NCBI GenBank assembly: GCA_012522345.1
Contig: JAAYKO010000033.1
Location: 1-33,497 of the forward strand
Source of the DNA: Acholeplasmataceae bacterium
Lineage (GTDB): Bacteria > Bacillota_I > Bacilli_A > Acholeplasmatales > UBA5453
DNA: 33,497 nucleotides
Reading direction: 5' to 3'
Each line of letters begins with the position of its first letter. Position 1 is the first letter of the stretch. A program made the position numbers and the translations under genes. Shown piece after piece: positions 7,548-17,936 of the stretch. The notes under the pieces are model-generated. The model saw only the letters and a program-made list of their open reading frames with translations. It had not been told where the DNA came from and made no database searches.

Positions 7548-8747
7548 TTAATTACTATTTAGGTCTTGTTTTTGAGCAATTTCAATTGCCTTTTTGTAAA
7601 CATTTAAAGCATTTAATGCGTAATTTTCTTGTGAATATTTTTCAACAGATTCAACAGCATCTTTAGCCATCTGAAGCGCTAATTTTTTATTTTGACTAAT
7701 TTTTTGAATCAACTTTGGTAATTGCTCCGCTTTATAAAAAAACAAACCATTTACTTGATCTTCGACAACTGTTTCAAGTACTTTATCGTATTTTACAATC
7801 AAGGGCAAACCAGCCGCTAAAGCTTCAATATAAGTTAAACCTTGAGTTTCTGATTTGCTAGCATTTAAAAAAACATCGCCAATTTGATAATAAGGTCCAA
7901 TCTCATCCCATGGGACAAGCCCTGTAAAAATAACTTTATTACCGATTTCTAGTTTTTTTGTTAATTCCTTTAAATTTTTCAAATGTGGCCCAGAACCTAC
8001 AATTAGAAGTTTTGTATTTTCGCAATTCAATTTTTTAAATCCTTTTAATAAAACCTCAATGTTTTTTTCAATACTTATTCTGCCAACAAAAAGACAAACA
8101 AATTCATCATCTTTAATACCTAATGAATTCCTTAATTTGTTTACATCTTCTTTTTTGTACATCTTTTGTTGAAATTTTGTTAAGTCAATTCCTGTTGGAA
8201 CAATTTGATAGTCTCCTTCAATTTGGTAGGAATGCATCAGTTCTTTGATTTTACGGGAAGGGACAATTGTAACTTCCGCTTTACTAATATATTTGCGCAT
8301 CAATTTTTTAACACCGGTTAACATCCATTTAGGATTAATTTTAGCCAATATTTTTGAAACAAAGTGAAGATATTCTTCATACATCGTATGAACAGTATAA
8401 ACTAAAGGTAGGTTGTTTTGCTTTTTAAATCTCAACGCTAAGCCACCCATTGAAAACTCAGTATGAACATGAATTACATCTAAATTGAGTTGGGAAATTT
8501 TTTTGAGATGCCTTCTTGTGAAAGGAATATAGCGAAACATTTTTAAGCCTTTTTTAGGGATGGGTATCCCTTTAAATCGAATAATATAAGGATAATTTTT
8601 ATCATATTCTTTAGCACCTTTGCTTGTAGTTGTAATGACAAAAACCTCATGACCCAGTTTTCTCAAACCCTCAGCAAGCATAAATAATGAGGTGGAAACC
8701 CCGCTAACATAGGGATTATATGAATCAGTAAACAAGCCTATTCTCAT
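7548..8747 (-). CDS. GT4 glycosyltransferase, likely 1,2-diacylglycerol 3-glucosyltransferase-like
   Basis: MRIGLFTDSYNPYVSGVSTS, DVIHVHTEFSMG, LFVGRISIEKNIEVLLKGF, SETQGLTYIEALAAGLP. Confidence 0.82.
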   Translation of the reverse strand: MRIGLFTDSYNPYVSGVSTSLFMLAEGLRKLGHEVFVITTTSKGAKEYDKNYPYIIRFKGIPIPKKGLKMFRYIPFTRRHLKKISQLNLDVIHVHTEFSMGGLALRFKKQNNLPLVYTVHTMYEEYLHFVSKILAKINPKWMLTGVKKLMRKYISKAEVTIVPSRKIKELMHSYQIEGDYQIVPTGIDLTKFQQKMYKKEDVNKLRNSLGIKDDEFVCLFVGRISIEKNIEVLLKGFKKLNCENTKLLIVGSGPHLKNLKELTKKLEIGNKVIFTGLVPWDEIGPYYQIGDVFLNASKSETQGLTYIEALAAGLPLIVKYDKVLETVVEDQVNGLFFYKAEQLPKLIQKISQNKKLALQMAKDAVESVEKYSQENYALNALNVYKKAIEIAQKQDLNSN

Positions 8748-9781
8748 GTTATTTTACTCCTTCTTTCAATAATCAAATAAGAAATAAAACCTAAAATTAT
8801 ACCTAAATAATATGTTATGACTCGCCAAACCAACATTGATGTTACTACAACACTAGTGGTTGCAATAACATTAACAAATAAGACTGTATAAGCCCATTCT
8901 ACCCCACCAGATGCACCTGGTGTTGGCACCCACATCATAAACGTGGAAGCGAAAGCGCTCATCATAATAATAAACAAATAATCAGAAAATTCAACTTTAG
9001 TTCCCAACGCTAGAAAGATTAAAATCGGTATTGCATTGACAACGAAAAGATCAAATAATCTTAAGAAACTTGAGCCGAGGAAAACTCTTTTGCGAGAAAA
9101 TAAATACTTAACTCCTGCTTGAAAGTTTTCAACAAATGAGAATGTTCTTTCTTGAAGTTTCTCCATTGGCTTTGCTAAAAATCTTATTTTTCCAAAAAGT
9201 TTAAAAGTGTTTTTTAATAGCTTTTTAAAGCTTTTAACAAAGCTGACTAAAATAAGGCCAACTAAAATAACTGTGTTAAAAAAATAACCGATTATTATTA
9301 GATAAATATATTCCTGAATTGCTTGGCTAATTCTATTGTAATAGATAATTAAACCCGTAGTTGAAAAAAGCGTTAAAACAAACTGATAGATTGTGAAGTT
9401 TGCAACTAAAATACTTGCTGCCTCGTCACCTGATAAACCGTTTTTTATATAGTAGTAAGCTTGAAATGGCTGGCCTCCAGATGAAAACGGTGTAATCGCA
9501 TTAAATAAATATTCAGTGTTAGAAATCGTTATTGAAGTGAAGAAATTAACACTGTTGCGAAGTTTGTTTTGAATAATATACATGCTTAGATTTGTCAAAC
9601 AAACATGAATCAACATCAACAAAACCGCAAACAAAATAAACCAAAGATTAGCATTTCGAAGAAGTTTTATCATCTGGCTTATATCATTAATGCTAAAGAC
9701 AACTATTGCCAGTACTATTATTACAACAAGAAAAAATATTATATTAGTGAGTAGTTTTTTCTTCTCTTTTTTTATTTCCAT
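8744..9781 (-). CDS. Lysylphosphatidylglycerol synthase TM region/UPF0104-like membrane protein (flippase-like)
   Basis: Polytopic; TPFSSGGQPFQAYYYIKNGLSGDEA and VPTPGASGGVEWAYT motifs. Confidence 0.82.
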   Translation of the reverse strand: MEIKKEKKKLLTNIIFFLVVIIVLAIVVFSINDISQMIKLLRNANLWFILFAVLLMLIHVCLTNLSMYIIQNKLRNSVNFFTSITISNTEYLFNAITPFSSGGQPFQAYYYIKNGLSGDEAASILVANFTIYQFVLTLFSTTGLIIYYNRISQAIQEYIYLIIIGYFFNTVILVGLILVSFVKSFKKLLKNTFKLFGKIRFLAKPMEKLQERTFSFVENFQAGVKYLFSRKRVFLGSSFLRLFDLFVVNAIPILIFLALGTKVEFSDYLFIIMMSAFASTFMMWVPTPGASGGVEWAYTVLFVNVIATTSVVVTSMLVWRVITYYLGIILGFISYLIIERRSKIT

Positions 9782-9785
9782 ATTG

Positions 9786-11453
9786 CTACATCTCGTCGAG
9801 CGCAGTCATCCCCAATAATCTAAGTCCTTCGTTGAGTACAATCCTTGTTGCTTTAATTAAGTAAAGATAACTATTTCTAATTGTTTCAGTTTCAACTATA
9901 ATTTTGTGAGCAGCATAAAATTGATTAAAACTTCTCGCTAAATTTAATAAGTAACGCGAAAGTAGATGTGGACCATTTTCTTCAATTGAACGATCGAGGA
10001 CATGGCTAAATTGTGATAACTGTAAAATCAGATTATAAGTAACATCATCTTCAAAAACCGTTAAATCTTTTGCCTGCTTTATTTCTTGATCTTTTAGAAT
10101 AGAATGAATTCTAACACTGCTATACTGTAAATAAGGTCCTGTCATTCCTTCAAAAGACAACATTTGATCTAAATCAAAATCAATATCTAGATTGCGATCG
10201 TTTTTTAAATCATTAAAAACAATTGCGCTTATTCCAATCGCTTGAGCGACTTGTTTTTTATTTTTAAGTTGAGGATTTTTACTTTCAATTGTTTGATATG
10301 CGCGTTCGATTGCATTATCAATAACATCAATTAAATTTACAACCTTGCCGCTTCTTGTAGCCATCTTCTTACCATCGATTAAAATAAGGCCAAAGTTAAC
10401 GTGTTCAATCTTAAAATCATAATCCATTAATTCGCTTACTAACTTGAGTTGTTGAAAATGAAGTTTTTGTTCATTACCAACAACATATAAAATTTTATCA
10501 AACAAATAGTTTTCGCTCCGATATAACAATGCTGCCAAATCTCGAGTTAAATATAGTGTAGCTCCATCGGTCCGTTTAATTAAAGCTGGAGGTAAATTAT
10601 AGTTGTCTAATCTGACCACTAAAGCTCCTTGATCTTCAATTAAAAGATTTTTTTCTACTAAAATCTCAACAATTCGATCCATCTTGTCGTTATAAAATGA
10701 TTCTCCTTGATAATAGTCAAAACTGACACCCAAAATATCATACACCTTTTTAAACTCAATAAGTGACAATTCTTTAAAATGTTCCCAAAGCTTTATCGAT
10801 TGTTCATCATTGTCTTCTAATTTTTTAAATGCTTTTCTTGCTTGTTCTTCAAACTCCGGATTTTTCAATTCTTCCTGATGAAACTTGACATAGAGCTTTT
10901 GCAAATAATCAATTGTATCTCGTTTTAATAGCTCCTCATCTCCCCATAAGTTATAAGCGACAATTAATTTGCCAAATTGAGTGCCCCAATCTCCTAAATG
11001 GTTAATTCCAATTGCTTGATAACCTCGTTTTTCATAAAGATTATACAAGGCTGCTCCAATTACAGTACTTCTTAAATGGCCTACACTAAAATTTTTAGCG
11101 ATGTTGGGACTAGAATAGTCTATACAGACAACTTTACCAGTAGGTTTTAAAGTTCCATATTCTGCTTTTTGTTTATTTATTTCGGTTAACACTTTTTCTG
11201 CAAAAGCTTTTCGATTAAAGAAAATATTTAGAAAGCCTCGTTCAAATAAAAGTGTTTGTAAATATGGTTCATGCTGCAACAACACTTTTATTTCTTCTGC
11301 TAACTCAATTGATTTTTTATTTGTTTGCTTGGCAAGTTTAAAAAGCGGGATTGCTAAATCCGCTCTTTGCCTGCTTGGAGATTCAACAGTTATTTCTTTG
11401 TGATAAAAAAACTCAAGTTTTTCTTTTATTTTTAATCTCAACAGCTGAAACAT
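9786..11453 (-). CDS. argS: Arginyl-tRNA synthetase
   Basis: DYSSPNIAKNFSVGHLRSTVIG, NHLGDWGTQFGKLI, DGKKMATRSGKVV. Confidence 0.97.
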   Translation of the reverse strand: MFQLLRLKIKEKLEFFYHKEITVESPSRQRADLAIPLFKLAKQTNKKSIELAEEIKVLLQHEPYLQTLLFERGFLNIFFNRKAFAEKVLTEINKQKAEYGTLKPTGKVVCIDYSSPNIAKNFSVGHLRSTVIGAALYNLYEKRGYQAIGINHLGDWGTQFGKLIVAYNLWGDEELLKRDTIDYLQKLYVKFHQEELKNPEFEEQARKAFKKLEDNDEQSIKLWEHFKELSLIEFKKVYDILGVSFDYYQGESFYNDKMDRIVEILVEKNLLIEDQGALVVRLDNYNLPPALIKRTDGATLYLTRDLAALLYRSENYLFDKILYVVGNEQKLHFQQLKLVSELMDYDFKIEHVNFGLILIDGKKMATRSGKVVNLIDVIDNAIERAYQTIESKNPQLKNKKQVAQAIGISAIVFNDLKNDRNLDIDFDLDQMLSFEGMTGPYLQYSSVRIHSILKDQEIKQAKDLTVFEDDVTYNLILQLSQFSHVLDRSIEENGPHLLSRYLLNLARSFNQFYAAHKIIVETETIRNSYLYLIKATRIVLNEGLRLLGMTALDEM

Positions 11454-11472
11454 AAGTTCACTCCTTGGTTGA

Positions 11473-11493
11473 AAAAAGCACTTTTACGTGCTT
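11473..11493 (-). terminator. Rho-independent terminator overlapping the stop codon of the thioredoxin-like gene
   Basis: AAGCAC-GTAAAA-GTGCTT followed by T-run on the minus strand; the stop codon occupies 11492-11494. Confidence 0.7.
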
Positions 11494-12037
11494 ATTGTTT
11501 ATTATATACACCGATGAAAAAGGAATGAATTTGACCTCTTGTTTTAGTCCCCTCCAAATTGAATTGTTCATCATTTCTAGAAAGACTAATTTCATCATTT
11601 TCAAAATACAATAGATTTGGTGTCGTTGTTAAATCCACACCATAATCTTCAAAAAATTTATCGGTTTGATTTTCAGTTAGCTTAGTTACATTGACATAAT
11701 AGATTTTTTGGAGCTTTTCTTTAAGCCCTGCTTCTTTAAATTCTGAATTATAAAAACCGACTTCTTGAACACACACGCTACACGTTGGAGTTCCAAAAAA
11801 TACAACTATTTTTTCATTTTTTTCAATCTTTCCTAAAACAACGCTTAATTTAACTTCCTCTAAGACATGGTCAGATGCGAGATCTGCACCAACCGAGTTA
11901 AATTGTTTTTCTAACCGTTGTTGTGGGGTGTCTCTTAAAAAAACTATCAACAAAATAAAAACTGCTAAGATTGCTCCCATAACAATAAATGGTAGCGGTT
12001 TAAGTTTTGGTTGTAACTTTTTATATCTTTTTGCCAT
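11492..12037 (-). CDS. Membrane-anchored thioredoxin-like protein
   Basis: N-terminal TM helix then VVFFGTPTCSVCVQEVGFY (CXXC) and TTPNLLYFEN (cis-Pro-like). Confidence 0.7.
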   Translation of the reverse strand: MAKRYKKLQPKLKPLPFIVMGAILAVFILLIVFLRDTPQQRLEKQFNSVGADLASDHVLEEVKLSVVLGKIEKNEKIVVFFGTPTCSVCVQEVGFYNSEFKEAGLKEKLQKIYYVNVTKLTENQTDKFFEDYGVDLTTTPNLLYFENDEISLSRNDEQFNLEGTKTRGQIHSFFIGVYNKQ

Positions 12038-12131
12038 AATATTTACTCCTTTTAAAGCACTATTATGATTATAACATAGTGCATTTTTAAAAACAATTGA
12101 TTTTAACAGCTGTCTTTTACGCGATTAAAAC

Positions 12132-12160
12132 TTGTGTAACCGGTTTCTGTAGGTTATAAT
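12132..12160 (+). promoter_or_regulatory. glgA promoter TTGTGT-N17-TATAAT
   Basis: -35 at 12132-12137, 17-bp spacer, -10 at 12155-12160. Confidence 0.6.
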
Positions 12161-12177
12161 TGTATTGAGGTGATTGT

Positions 12178-13602
12178 GTGCAAAAAATGAGAATTTTGTT
12201 TTGTTCAAGCGAAGTTGTTCCCTTTTCTAAAACTGGCGGACTCGCAGATGTAAGCGGTAGTTTACCAAAAGAAATTGCAAAAACTCAATTTGTAACAGTC
12301 ATTACTCCACTTTACGAAAAACATTTGCGAAGTATTTATAATCTAAAATCTCTTGGCAATCGTTCTTTTTTGATGAAAAACGAAAGAATAACTGTCAATT
12401 ATTACTTTTTTATAAAAGAGAATGTTAAGTATGTTTTTGTCAATCATGAAGTTTTTTTGCGCGACTCATTTTACGGTTATTTAGATGATAATAAACGGTT
12501 CTTTATCTTTAATTATGCAATTATGGAGTACCTTTTAGAAACAACAGAAAAATATGATTTAATCCATTTAAATGATTGGCAGACCGCCCTTATTCCTTAT
12601 TTACAAAAAAACAATTATCAAGCTAGCCCAATTAGTAAAATTAAAACTCTTCTTTCGATTCATAATCTTCAATATCAAGGTTCTTTCAATATAGACACTT
12701 TCCTTTATACTAATAATCCTTTTAGTTATGATTATATTCATTTTGATACATTCAACTTTTTAAAGACGGGAATTTTATTAAGCGATGCCATTAATACTGT
12801 TAGTGAAACTTATCGTGACGAGATTCAAACTCAATACTTTGGTCATACTCTCGATGGTCTTTTAAAAAATCGTCAAAGTGATTTATATGGCATTTTAAAT
12901 GGGATTGACAATGATTTATATAATCCTGAATCTGATGCTAATATCGCTTTTAACTACAATAAAAACCGCTTTGTCAGTGGTAAACGTGCTAATAAATCTC
13001 TCTTTTTAAAAACTGCAAATCTCGATGATATCACAAGTATTCCCCTTGTTAGTTTTATTAGCCGTCTTACAACTCAAAAAGGGATTGATTTGATGATGGC
13101 GACCTTGGAAGAGGCAATCAGTCAATCAAATGCGAACTTCGCGATTATAGGGAGCGGTGAACAACGCTATGAAAGCTTTTTTCAAGAACTTGCAGATAGA
13201 TATCCTCAACGAGTTTTTTGTCATATCGGCTTTTCTAACCGACTTGCTCAACAGTTATATGCTGCAAGTGATATTTTTATGATGCCTTCTTTATTCGAAC
13301 CTTGTGGGCTGAGTCAGATGATTGCAATGCGCTATGGTACTCTGCCAGTAGTCAGAGAAACCGGAGGTCTTAAAGACACAGTTATCCCTTACAACAAACA
13401 TACCAATGAAGGTGATGGTTTTAGCTTTAAAAATTATAATGCTCATGAATTTAAAGATACATTATTAATGGCGATAAATCTTTACAATAATAATCAACAC
13501 GTTTTTAGAATACTCCAAAATCAAGCAATGAGAAAGGATTTTTCTCTGACAAATATGGGAAATAAATATTTAACTCTTTATCAAAAAATTATTAATTCAT
13601 AA
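12178..13602 (+). CDS. glgA: Glycogen/starch synthase (GT5); GTG start, or ATG at 12187
   Basis: [60 protein letters not shown]. Confidence 0.95.
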   Translation: MQKMRILFCSSEVVPFSKTGGLADVSGSLPKEIAKTQFVTVITPLYEKHLRSIYNLKSLGNRSFLMKNERITVNYYFFIKENVKYVFVNHEVFLRDSFYGYLDDNKRFFIFNYAIMEYLLETTEKYDLIHLNDWQTALIPYLQKNNYQASPISKIKTLLSIHNLQYQGSFNIDTFLYTNNPFSYDYIHFDTFNFLKTGILLSDAINTVSETYRDEIQTQYFGHTLDGLLKNRQSDLYGILNGIDNDLYNPESDANIAFNYNKNRFVSGKRANKSLFLKTANLDDITSIPLVSFISRLTTQKGIDLMMATLEEAISQSNANFAIIGSGEQRYESFFQELADRYPQRVFCHIGFSNRLAQQLYAASDIFMMPSLFEPCGLSQMIAMRYGTLPVVRETGGLKDTVIPYNKHTNEGDGFSFKNYNAHEFKDTLLMAINLYNNNQHVFRILQNQAMRKDFSLTNMGNKYLTLYQKIINS

Positions 13603-13616
13603 AGGAGATAACAATT

Positions 13617-14843
13617 ATGGAAACTCTCGCAATTATTTTAGCAGGCGGTAAGGGCTCAAGACTCGATTTGCTCTCAGATCGAAGAAGTAAACCTGCAATG
13701 CCTTTTGCAGGTAAATTCCGAATTATCGATTTTACGCTTTCTAATTGTTCCAATTCAGGGATTTACGATATTGCCATTTTAACGCAATATTTACCTCTAT
13801 CTTTAAATGAGCATATTGGAGCAGGAAAACCTTGGGATCTTGACCGTCGTGACAGTTCAATAACACTACTTCAGCCTCATGCCCAATGGTATGAAGGTAC
13901 TGCAGATGCTGTTTTAAAAAATATTCGTTTTATTAAGAGACGCAACCCAAAATATATTTTAATCTTATCGGGCGACCACATTTATAAAATGAATTATCGG
14001 ATGATGATTAAAGAACATGAAGAAAAAAATGCTGATTTAACTATCGCTTCTACCCACGTTCCTTTAGCTGATGCTAACCGCTTTGGAATTTTAACCACAG
14101 ACAACAACAATCAAGTTATTGAATTTGAAGAAAAACCCCGCAACCCAAAATCAAATCGGGCTTCAATGGGAATTTATATTTTTAATGCTGGAGCCCTTTA
14201 TGATGCCCTTGAAAATGCTCAAGCACATGAAAGTGATTTTGGTCAACATATTATTCCTAAATTAATTGCCGAACAAAAAAGAACTGTTTTTGCTTATGAT
14301 TTTGAAGGCTATTGGAAAGATGTGGGAACTATTGATTCTTATTTAGAGACTTCGTTAGAATTGCTCGATAAAGAAAAAGGAACCCTTGACCTTTATGACA
14401 CCAAATGGAAAATTCATACTCGCAGTGAAGAACTGCCTCCCGTAAAAATTGGTGACAATGCCACTATTAAAAACTCTTTAATCAGTAATGGTTCAATCAT
14501 TGAAGGAACAGTAATCAATTCAATTTTATCACCAGGCGTTTATGTTGGTAAAAACTCAGTTGTCAAAGATAGTGTCATCTTTAACTTTACTTATATCGGT
14601 GAAAATGTAACAATCGATAAAAGTATCATTGATAAAAAAGTAGTTGTTGGCAACAATACAAAAATTGGCTTTGGGAAAACATACACCCGCAATATTGAAA
14701 AACCCGATCTCTTATTTAGTGGTATCAATGTCATTGCCAAACACGCAGTAATACCTAGTGACACTATCATTGAAAGAAATTGCCGTATCTTCGATACCGC
14801 TTACTTTAATTCCAAACAAATTAAAAGCGGTTCAACACTGTAA
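13617..14843 (+). CDS. glgC: Glucose-1-phosphate adenylyltransferase
   Basis: [70 protein letters not shown]-terminal left-handed beta-helix. Confidence 0.94.
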   Translation: METLAIILAGGKGSRLDLLSDRRSKPAMPFAGKFRIIDFTLSNCSNSGIYDIAILTQYLPLSLNEHIGAGKPWDLDRRDSSITLLQPHAQWYEGTADAVLKNIRFIKRRNPKYILILSGDHIYKMNYRMMIKEHEEKNADLTIASTHVPLADANRFGILTTDNNNQVIEFEEKPRNPKSNRASMGIYIFNAGALYDALENAQAHESDFGQHIIPKLIAEQKRTVFAYDFEGYWKDVGTIDSYLETSLELLDKEKGTLDLYDTKWKIHTRSEELPPVKIGDNATIKNSLISNGSIIEGTVINSILSPGVYVGKNSVVKDSVIFNFTYIGENVTIDKSIIDKKVVVGNNTKIGFGKTYTRNIEKPDLLFSGINVIAKHAVIPSDTIIERNCRIFDTAYFNSKQIKSGSTL

Positions 14844-14866
14844 ACTATTAAATTTTAATACTAAGT

Positions 14867-14908
14867 AAAAAACCAATTTTGGCCGTCATTCACCAAAATT
14901 GGTTTTTT
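14867..14908. terminator. Bidirectional Rho-independent terminator between convergent glgC and the GH20 gene
   Basis: 16-bp stem AAAAAACCAATTTTGG / CCAAAATTGGTTTTTT with 10-nt loop. Confidence 0.93.
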
Positions 14909-14909
14909 C

Positions 14910-16637
14910 TTAAAATACTTTTGTAGTATAAAATGTGTCTGTAAACTTAGGTGATAAATACGGTTCTTTCAAACTTTTTTCAGTTAAGAAATTTAACTCC
15001 TTAATTTCTTTCTTATCATATTTTTCAAATAAATATTTAGCATCTTCAATCCGACCATAAAACACATATAATCTTGACTCTATTACTTCAAGACCATTTA
15101 TTTTATAACGATTTAACCAGTTTTCTTTAAATCTTTTAATAACTCTTGAAAGTTGAGTGGCTAACTCATCTAAAAGAGGAAATAGTTCTTTTAGCGGTTT
15201 GTTATTTTGATAATTAGCAAGTAAATTTTGGCGGAACTGTAGTTTGATTAAAATTAATTTTGCAAAATCATAAATTACTGCCTCAAGTTTATTTTTCTCT
15301 AATACTTTTAGATAGTTTTGATATCCTAGTATTACTTCATTATATGCTTCAGGTTTAGTGCCAAAACGTTGGTTTTTATAAATTCCAAACAAAATATCAT
15401 CCCATAACAGATTAATTGGAATGGCATTTATTTGATTGATTTTATCATAAAGAATCTCTTCCTGATAGTTTTTGCCAGTTACAGTTTTAAAAACAGAAAT
15501 GTCTAATGAGTTTTTGGCAATTGCGTTGCTCATATCAAAAAGACCAACATCAATTGAAGGATAATCACAATAACTGCCATCGTCTTGCCATTGGGTGAAA
15601 CAAATCTCTTCAATTTTGTTTTCCGCAGCAGCTTTGATATGCATTAAAGCTGTTTTATCTGTTTTTGTTTTATCATAGGTAAGTTTAGTCCAAATCCAAG
15701 TTCCAGAAGCAAAGATAACTTTTCGCTTTAATTTGAGATGATTTTCTAACATCTTTGTTACTATTTTTTTATCTTCATTGTAGTAATCCCAATAAACGAG
15801 CCCAACATTTTCTGGAATTTGTTCAACAAATGTTTTCTCAAAACTAATCGATGTGTCATAATAATATTCGTTTACAGAATACATTCTAAAAAACATATCA
15901 CTCCAAATATAAACATTATTAAAACCATGTTTCAAACAAATATCGTTGACTTTTTTTAAGTGATTTATAAAAAGTTCTGGTTGAGGTTTGTAACCCTTTT
16001 CTTTATAATATCTACCAAAACCTAAGCCAAATGTTTCATCCATCCCAACATGAATTTTATCAGTCTTAAAAACTTCTTTTAAGGTTTTTATTATATTTTC
16101 GATTAACTGGTAAGTCGCATCGCTATCGACTTTTAACACGTCAAAAGTATCTCGATATTTTGTGCTACTATACCATCTTAAAAACTGAGCCATATGACCT
16201 AGTGTTTGCACACATGGGATTAATGTTATTCCTAGTGAAGATGCAAACTCAACCATTCTTATTAATTCTTCTTTTTGATATTTCCCTCTCAAATAACCAA
16301 ACATCGGTTCAGCTGGAACTTCAAATGTATCTTCCATATACAACCAAACTTCGTCATAGCCAAAAAGCGCATGCTTAATAATTGTTTCTTGAAAAAACTT
16401 AAAGTTCATCACAGCATTTCTAGATAGATCAATCATTGTGGAAACGTGCTTAAATGAATTTGTGGTTTTTTGTTTCCCTTGATCTTTATTTAAAAGATAT
16501 AATAGACCGTCTGGAATGTTTTTAATAATTAAAGTGTCGCCTTTTTCTTCTGTCTGATTACCAAAAATAACCTTTTCAAATGGATTTTTTATAACAACCC
16601 CATGTTCTTGCAAAACTTTTAATGCTTTTTCAAACAT
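14910..16637 (-). CDS. Glycoside hydrolase family 20-like beta-N-acetylhexosaminidase, no signal peptide
   Basis: VWLYMEDTFEVPAEPMFGYLRGKYQKEELIRMVEFASSLGITLIPCVQTLGHM; HVGMDETFGLG (H-x-G-x-D-E). Confidence 0.82.
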   Translation of the reverse strand: MFEKALKVLQEHGVVIKNPFEKVIFGNQTEEKGDTLIIKNIPDGLLYLLNKDQGKQKTTNSFKHVSTMIDLSRNAVMNFKFFQETIIKHALFGYDEVWLYMEDTFEVPAEPMFGYLRGKYQKEELIRMVEFASSLGITLIPCVQTLGHMAQFLRWYSSTKYRDTFDVLKVDSDATYQLIENIIKTLKEVFKTDKIHVGMDETFGLGFGRYYKEKGYKPQPELFINHLKKVNDICLKHGFNNVYIWSDMFFRMYSVNEYYYDTSISFEKTFVEQIPENVGLVYWDYYNEDKKIVTKMLENHLKLKRKVIFASGTWIWTKLTYDKTKTDKTALMHIKAAAENKIEEICFTQWQDDGSYCDYPSIDVGLFDMSNAIAKNSLDISVFKTVTGKNYQEEILYDKINQINAIPINLLWDDILFGIYKNQRFGTKPEAYNEVILGYQNYLKVLEKNKLEAVIYDFAKLILIKLQFRQNLLANYQNNKPLKELFPLLDELATQLSRVIKRFKENWLNRYKINGLEVIESRLYVFYGRIEDAKYLFEKYDKKEIKELNFLTEKSLKEPYLSPKFTDTFYTTKVF

Positions 16638-16752
16638 TTTTTCGCCTCTTTTCTTGATTTATTTTCCTAAAATCTCATTTCCAACAACATTATACTTTAT
16701 TTTATTTAAAAACGCGATAATTTTAGGTTATAATTAGTTTGGAGATGATATT

Positions 16753-17883
16753 ATGCAAATATTAAAATCAATAAATATTGTTTTAGAAAAAGCGACTGTT
16801 TTTGGGGATTTGATTATTGAAGACAACAAAATCAAGCACGTGATTAAAAAAGGTGATTTTCGACAAGGAACTGATATTTTAATTCCTGGTTTTATTGATA
16901 TTCACATCCATGGCGGCTATTCGTATGATGCAATGGATGGTACTAGAGAAGCTGTTGAAGGGCTTGCAACAAACTTAGTAAAAGAAGGTACTACTTCTTT
17001 TTTGGCTACGACAATGACACAATCAAATGCTAATATAACCAAAGCCTTAACAGCAATCGGCGAATACTATTTAGATCAAAACGTTAATGCTTCTAGACTA
17101 CTTGGCGCTCATTTAGAAGGACCATATGTAAATAAAAAAGCAGCCGGTGCTCAACCTCGTGAATATATTAAAAATCCTGATATCTCAGAATTTCATCAAT
17201 GGAATGAGGCAAGTGGGAATATAATTAAAAAAGTTTCACTCGCACCAGAAAATGATCAAAACTTTGAGTTTATTCGCTACTTAAAAGAAAATTCAATCAT
17301 TCCCTCGATTGCTCACACAACTGCTTCCTATCAGACTGCTGCTAAAGCAATCGAGGCAGGTGCTAGTTCTTTTACTCATACTTTCAATGCCATGACACCG
17401 CTTCACCACCGAGATGTTGGTGTTGTTGGTGCGGCCTTACTGCATCGAAATGTTGTCAGTGAATTTATTGGTGATAAGGTCCATTTATCGCTTGAAGCGA
17501 TGAAACTTTTGATTAAAAATAAGACTTATTTAAATGTGATTTTAATTACTGATTCAATGCGCAACAAAGGCCTAAAGGAAGGAATTAGTGAGTTGGGCGG
17601 TCAAACTGTCTATATTAAAGGAAATGAAGCGCGTCTAAAAGATGGAACTTTAGCAGGCTCAATTTTAAAAATGATTGATGGCTATCGAATTTTAATTAAC
17701 GATTTAAAGCTGCCCTTTTATAAAGCTTCCCATATCGCAAGTTTAAATCCTGCAAAATCACTTTCATTAGAAACTAAGTTAGGTAGTATTAAAGAAGGCA
17801 AGGATGCTGATTTAGTTTTACTAAGCCCTGATTTAGAAATTAAAAAGACCTTTGTCAATGGTAAGTTAGTTTATCAAAATTAA
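16753..17883 (+). CDS. nagA: N-acetylglucosamine-6-phosphate deacetylase
   Basis: IPGFIDIHIHGGYSYDAMDG, LGAHLEGPYVNKKAAGAQP, THTFNAMTPLHHRDVG, LITDSM. Confidence 0.95.
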   Translation: MQILKSINIVLEKATVFGDLIIEDNKIKHVIKKGDFRQGTDILIPGFIDIHIHGGYSYDAMDGTREAVEGLATNLVKEGTTSFLATTMTQSNANITKALTAIGEYYLDQNVNASRLLGAHLEGPYVNKKAAGAQPREYIKNPDISEFHQWNEASGNIIKKVSLAPENDQNFEFIRYLKENSIIPSIAHTTASYQTAAKAIEAGASSFTHTFNAMTPLHHRDVGVVGAALLHRNVVSEFIGDKVHLSLEAMKLLIKNKTYLNVILITDSMRNKGLKEGISELGGQTVYIKGNEARLKDGTLAGSILKMIDGYRILINDLKLPFYKASHIASLNPAKSLSLETKLGSIKEGKDADLVLLSPDLEIKKTFVNGKLVYQN

Positions 17884-17901
17884 TTGTTTAGTGCAAAAGA
17901 A

Positions 17902-17930
17902 AAACCTTAAGTTAGATTAACCTAAGGTTT
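17902..17930. terminator. Bidirectional terminator between convergent nagA and degV-like gene
   Basis: AAACCTTAAGTTA-GAT-TAACCTAAGGTTT (one mismatch) flanked by A/T runs. Confidence 0.85.
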
Positions 17931-17936
17931 TTTTGT

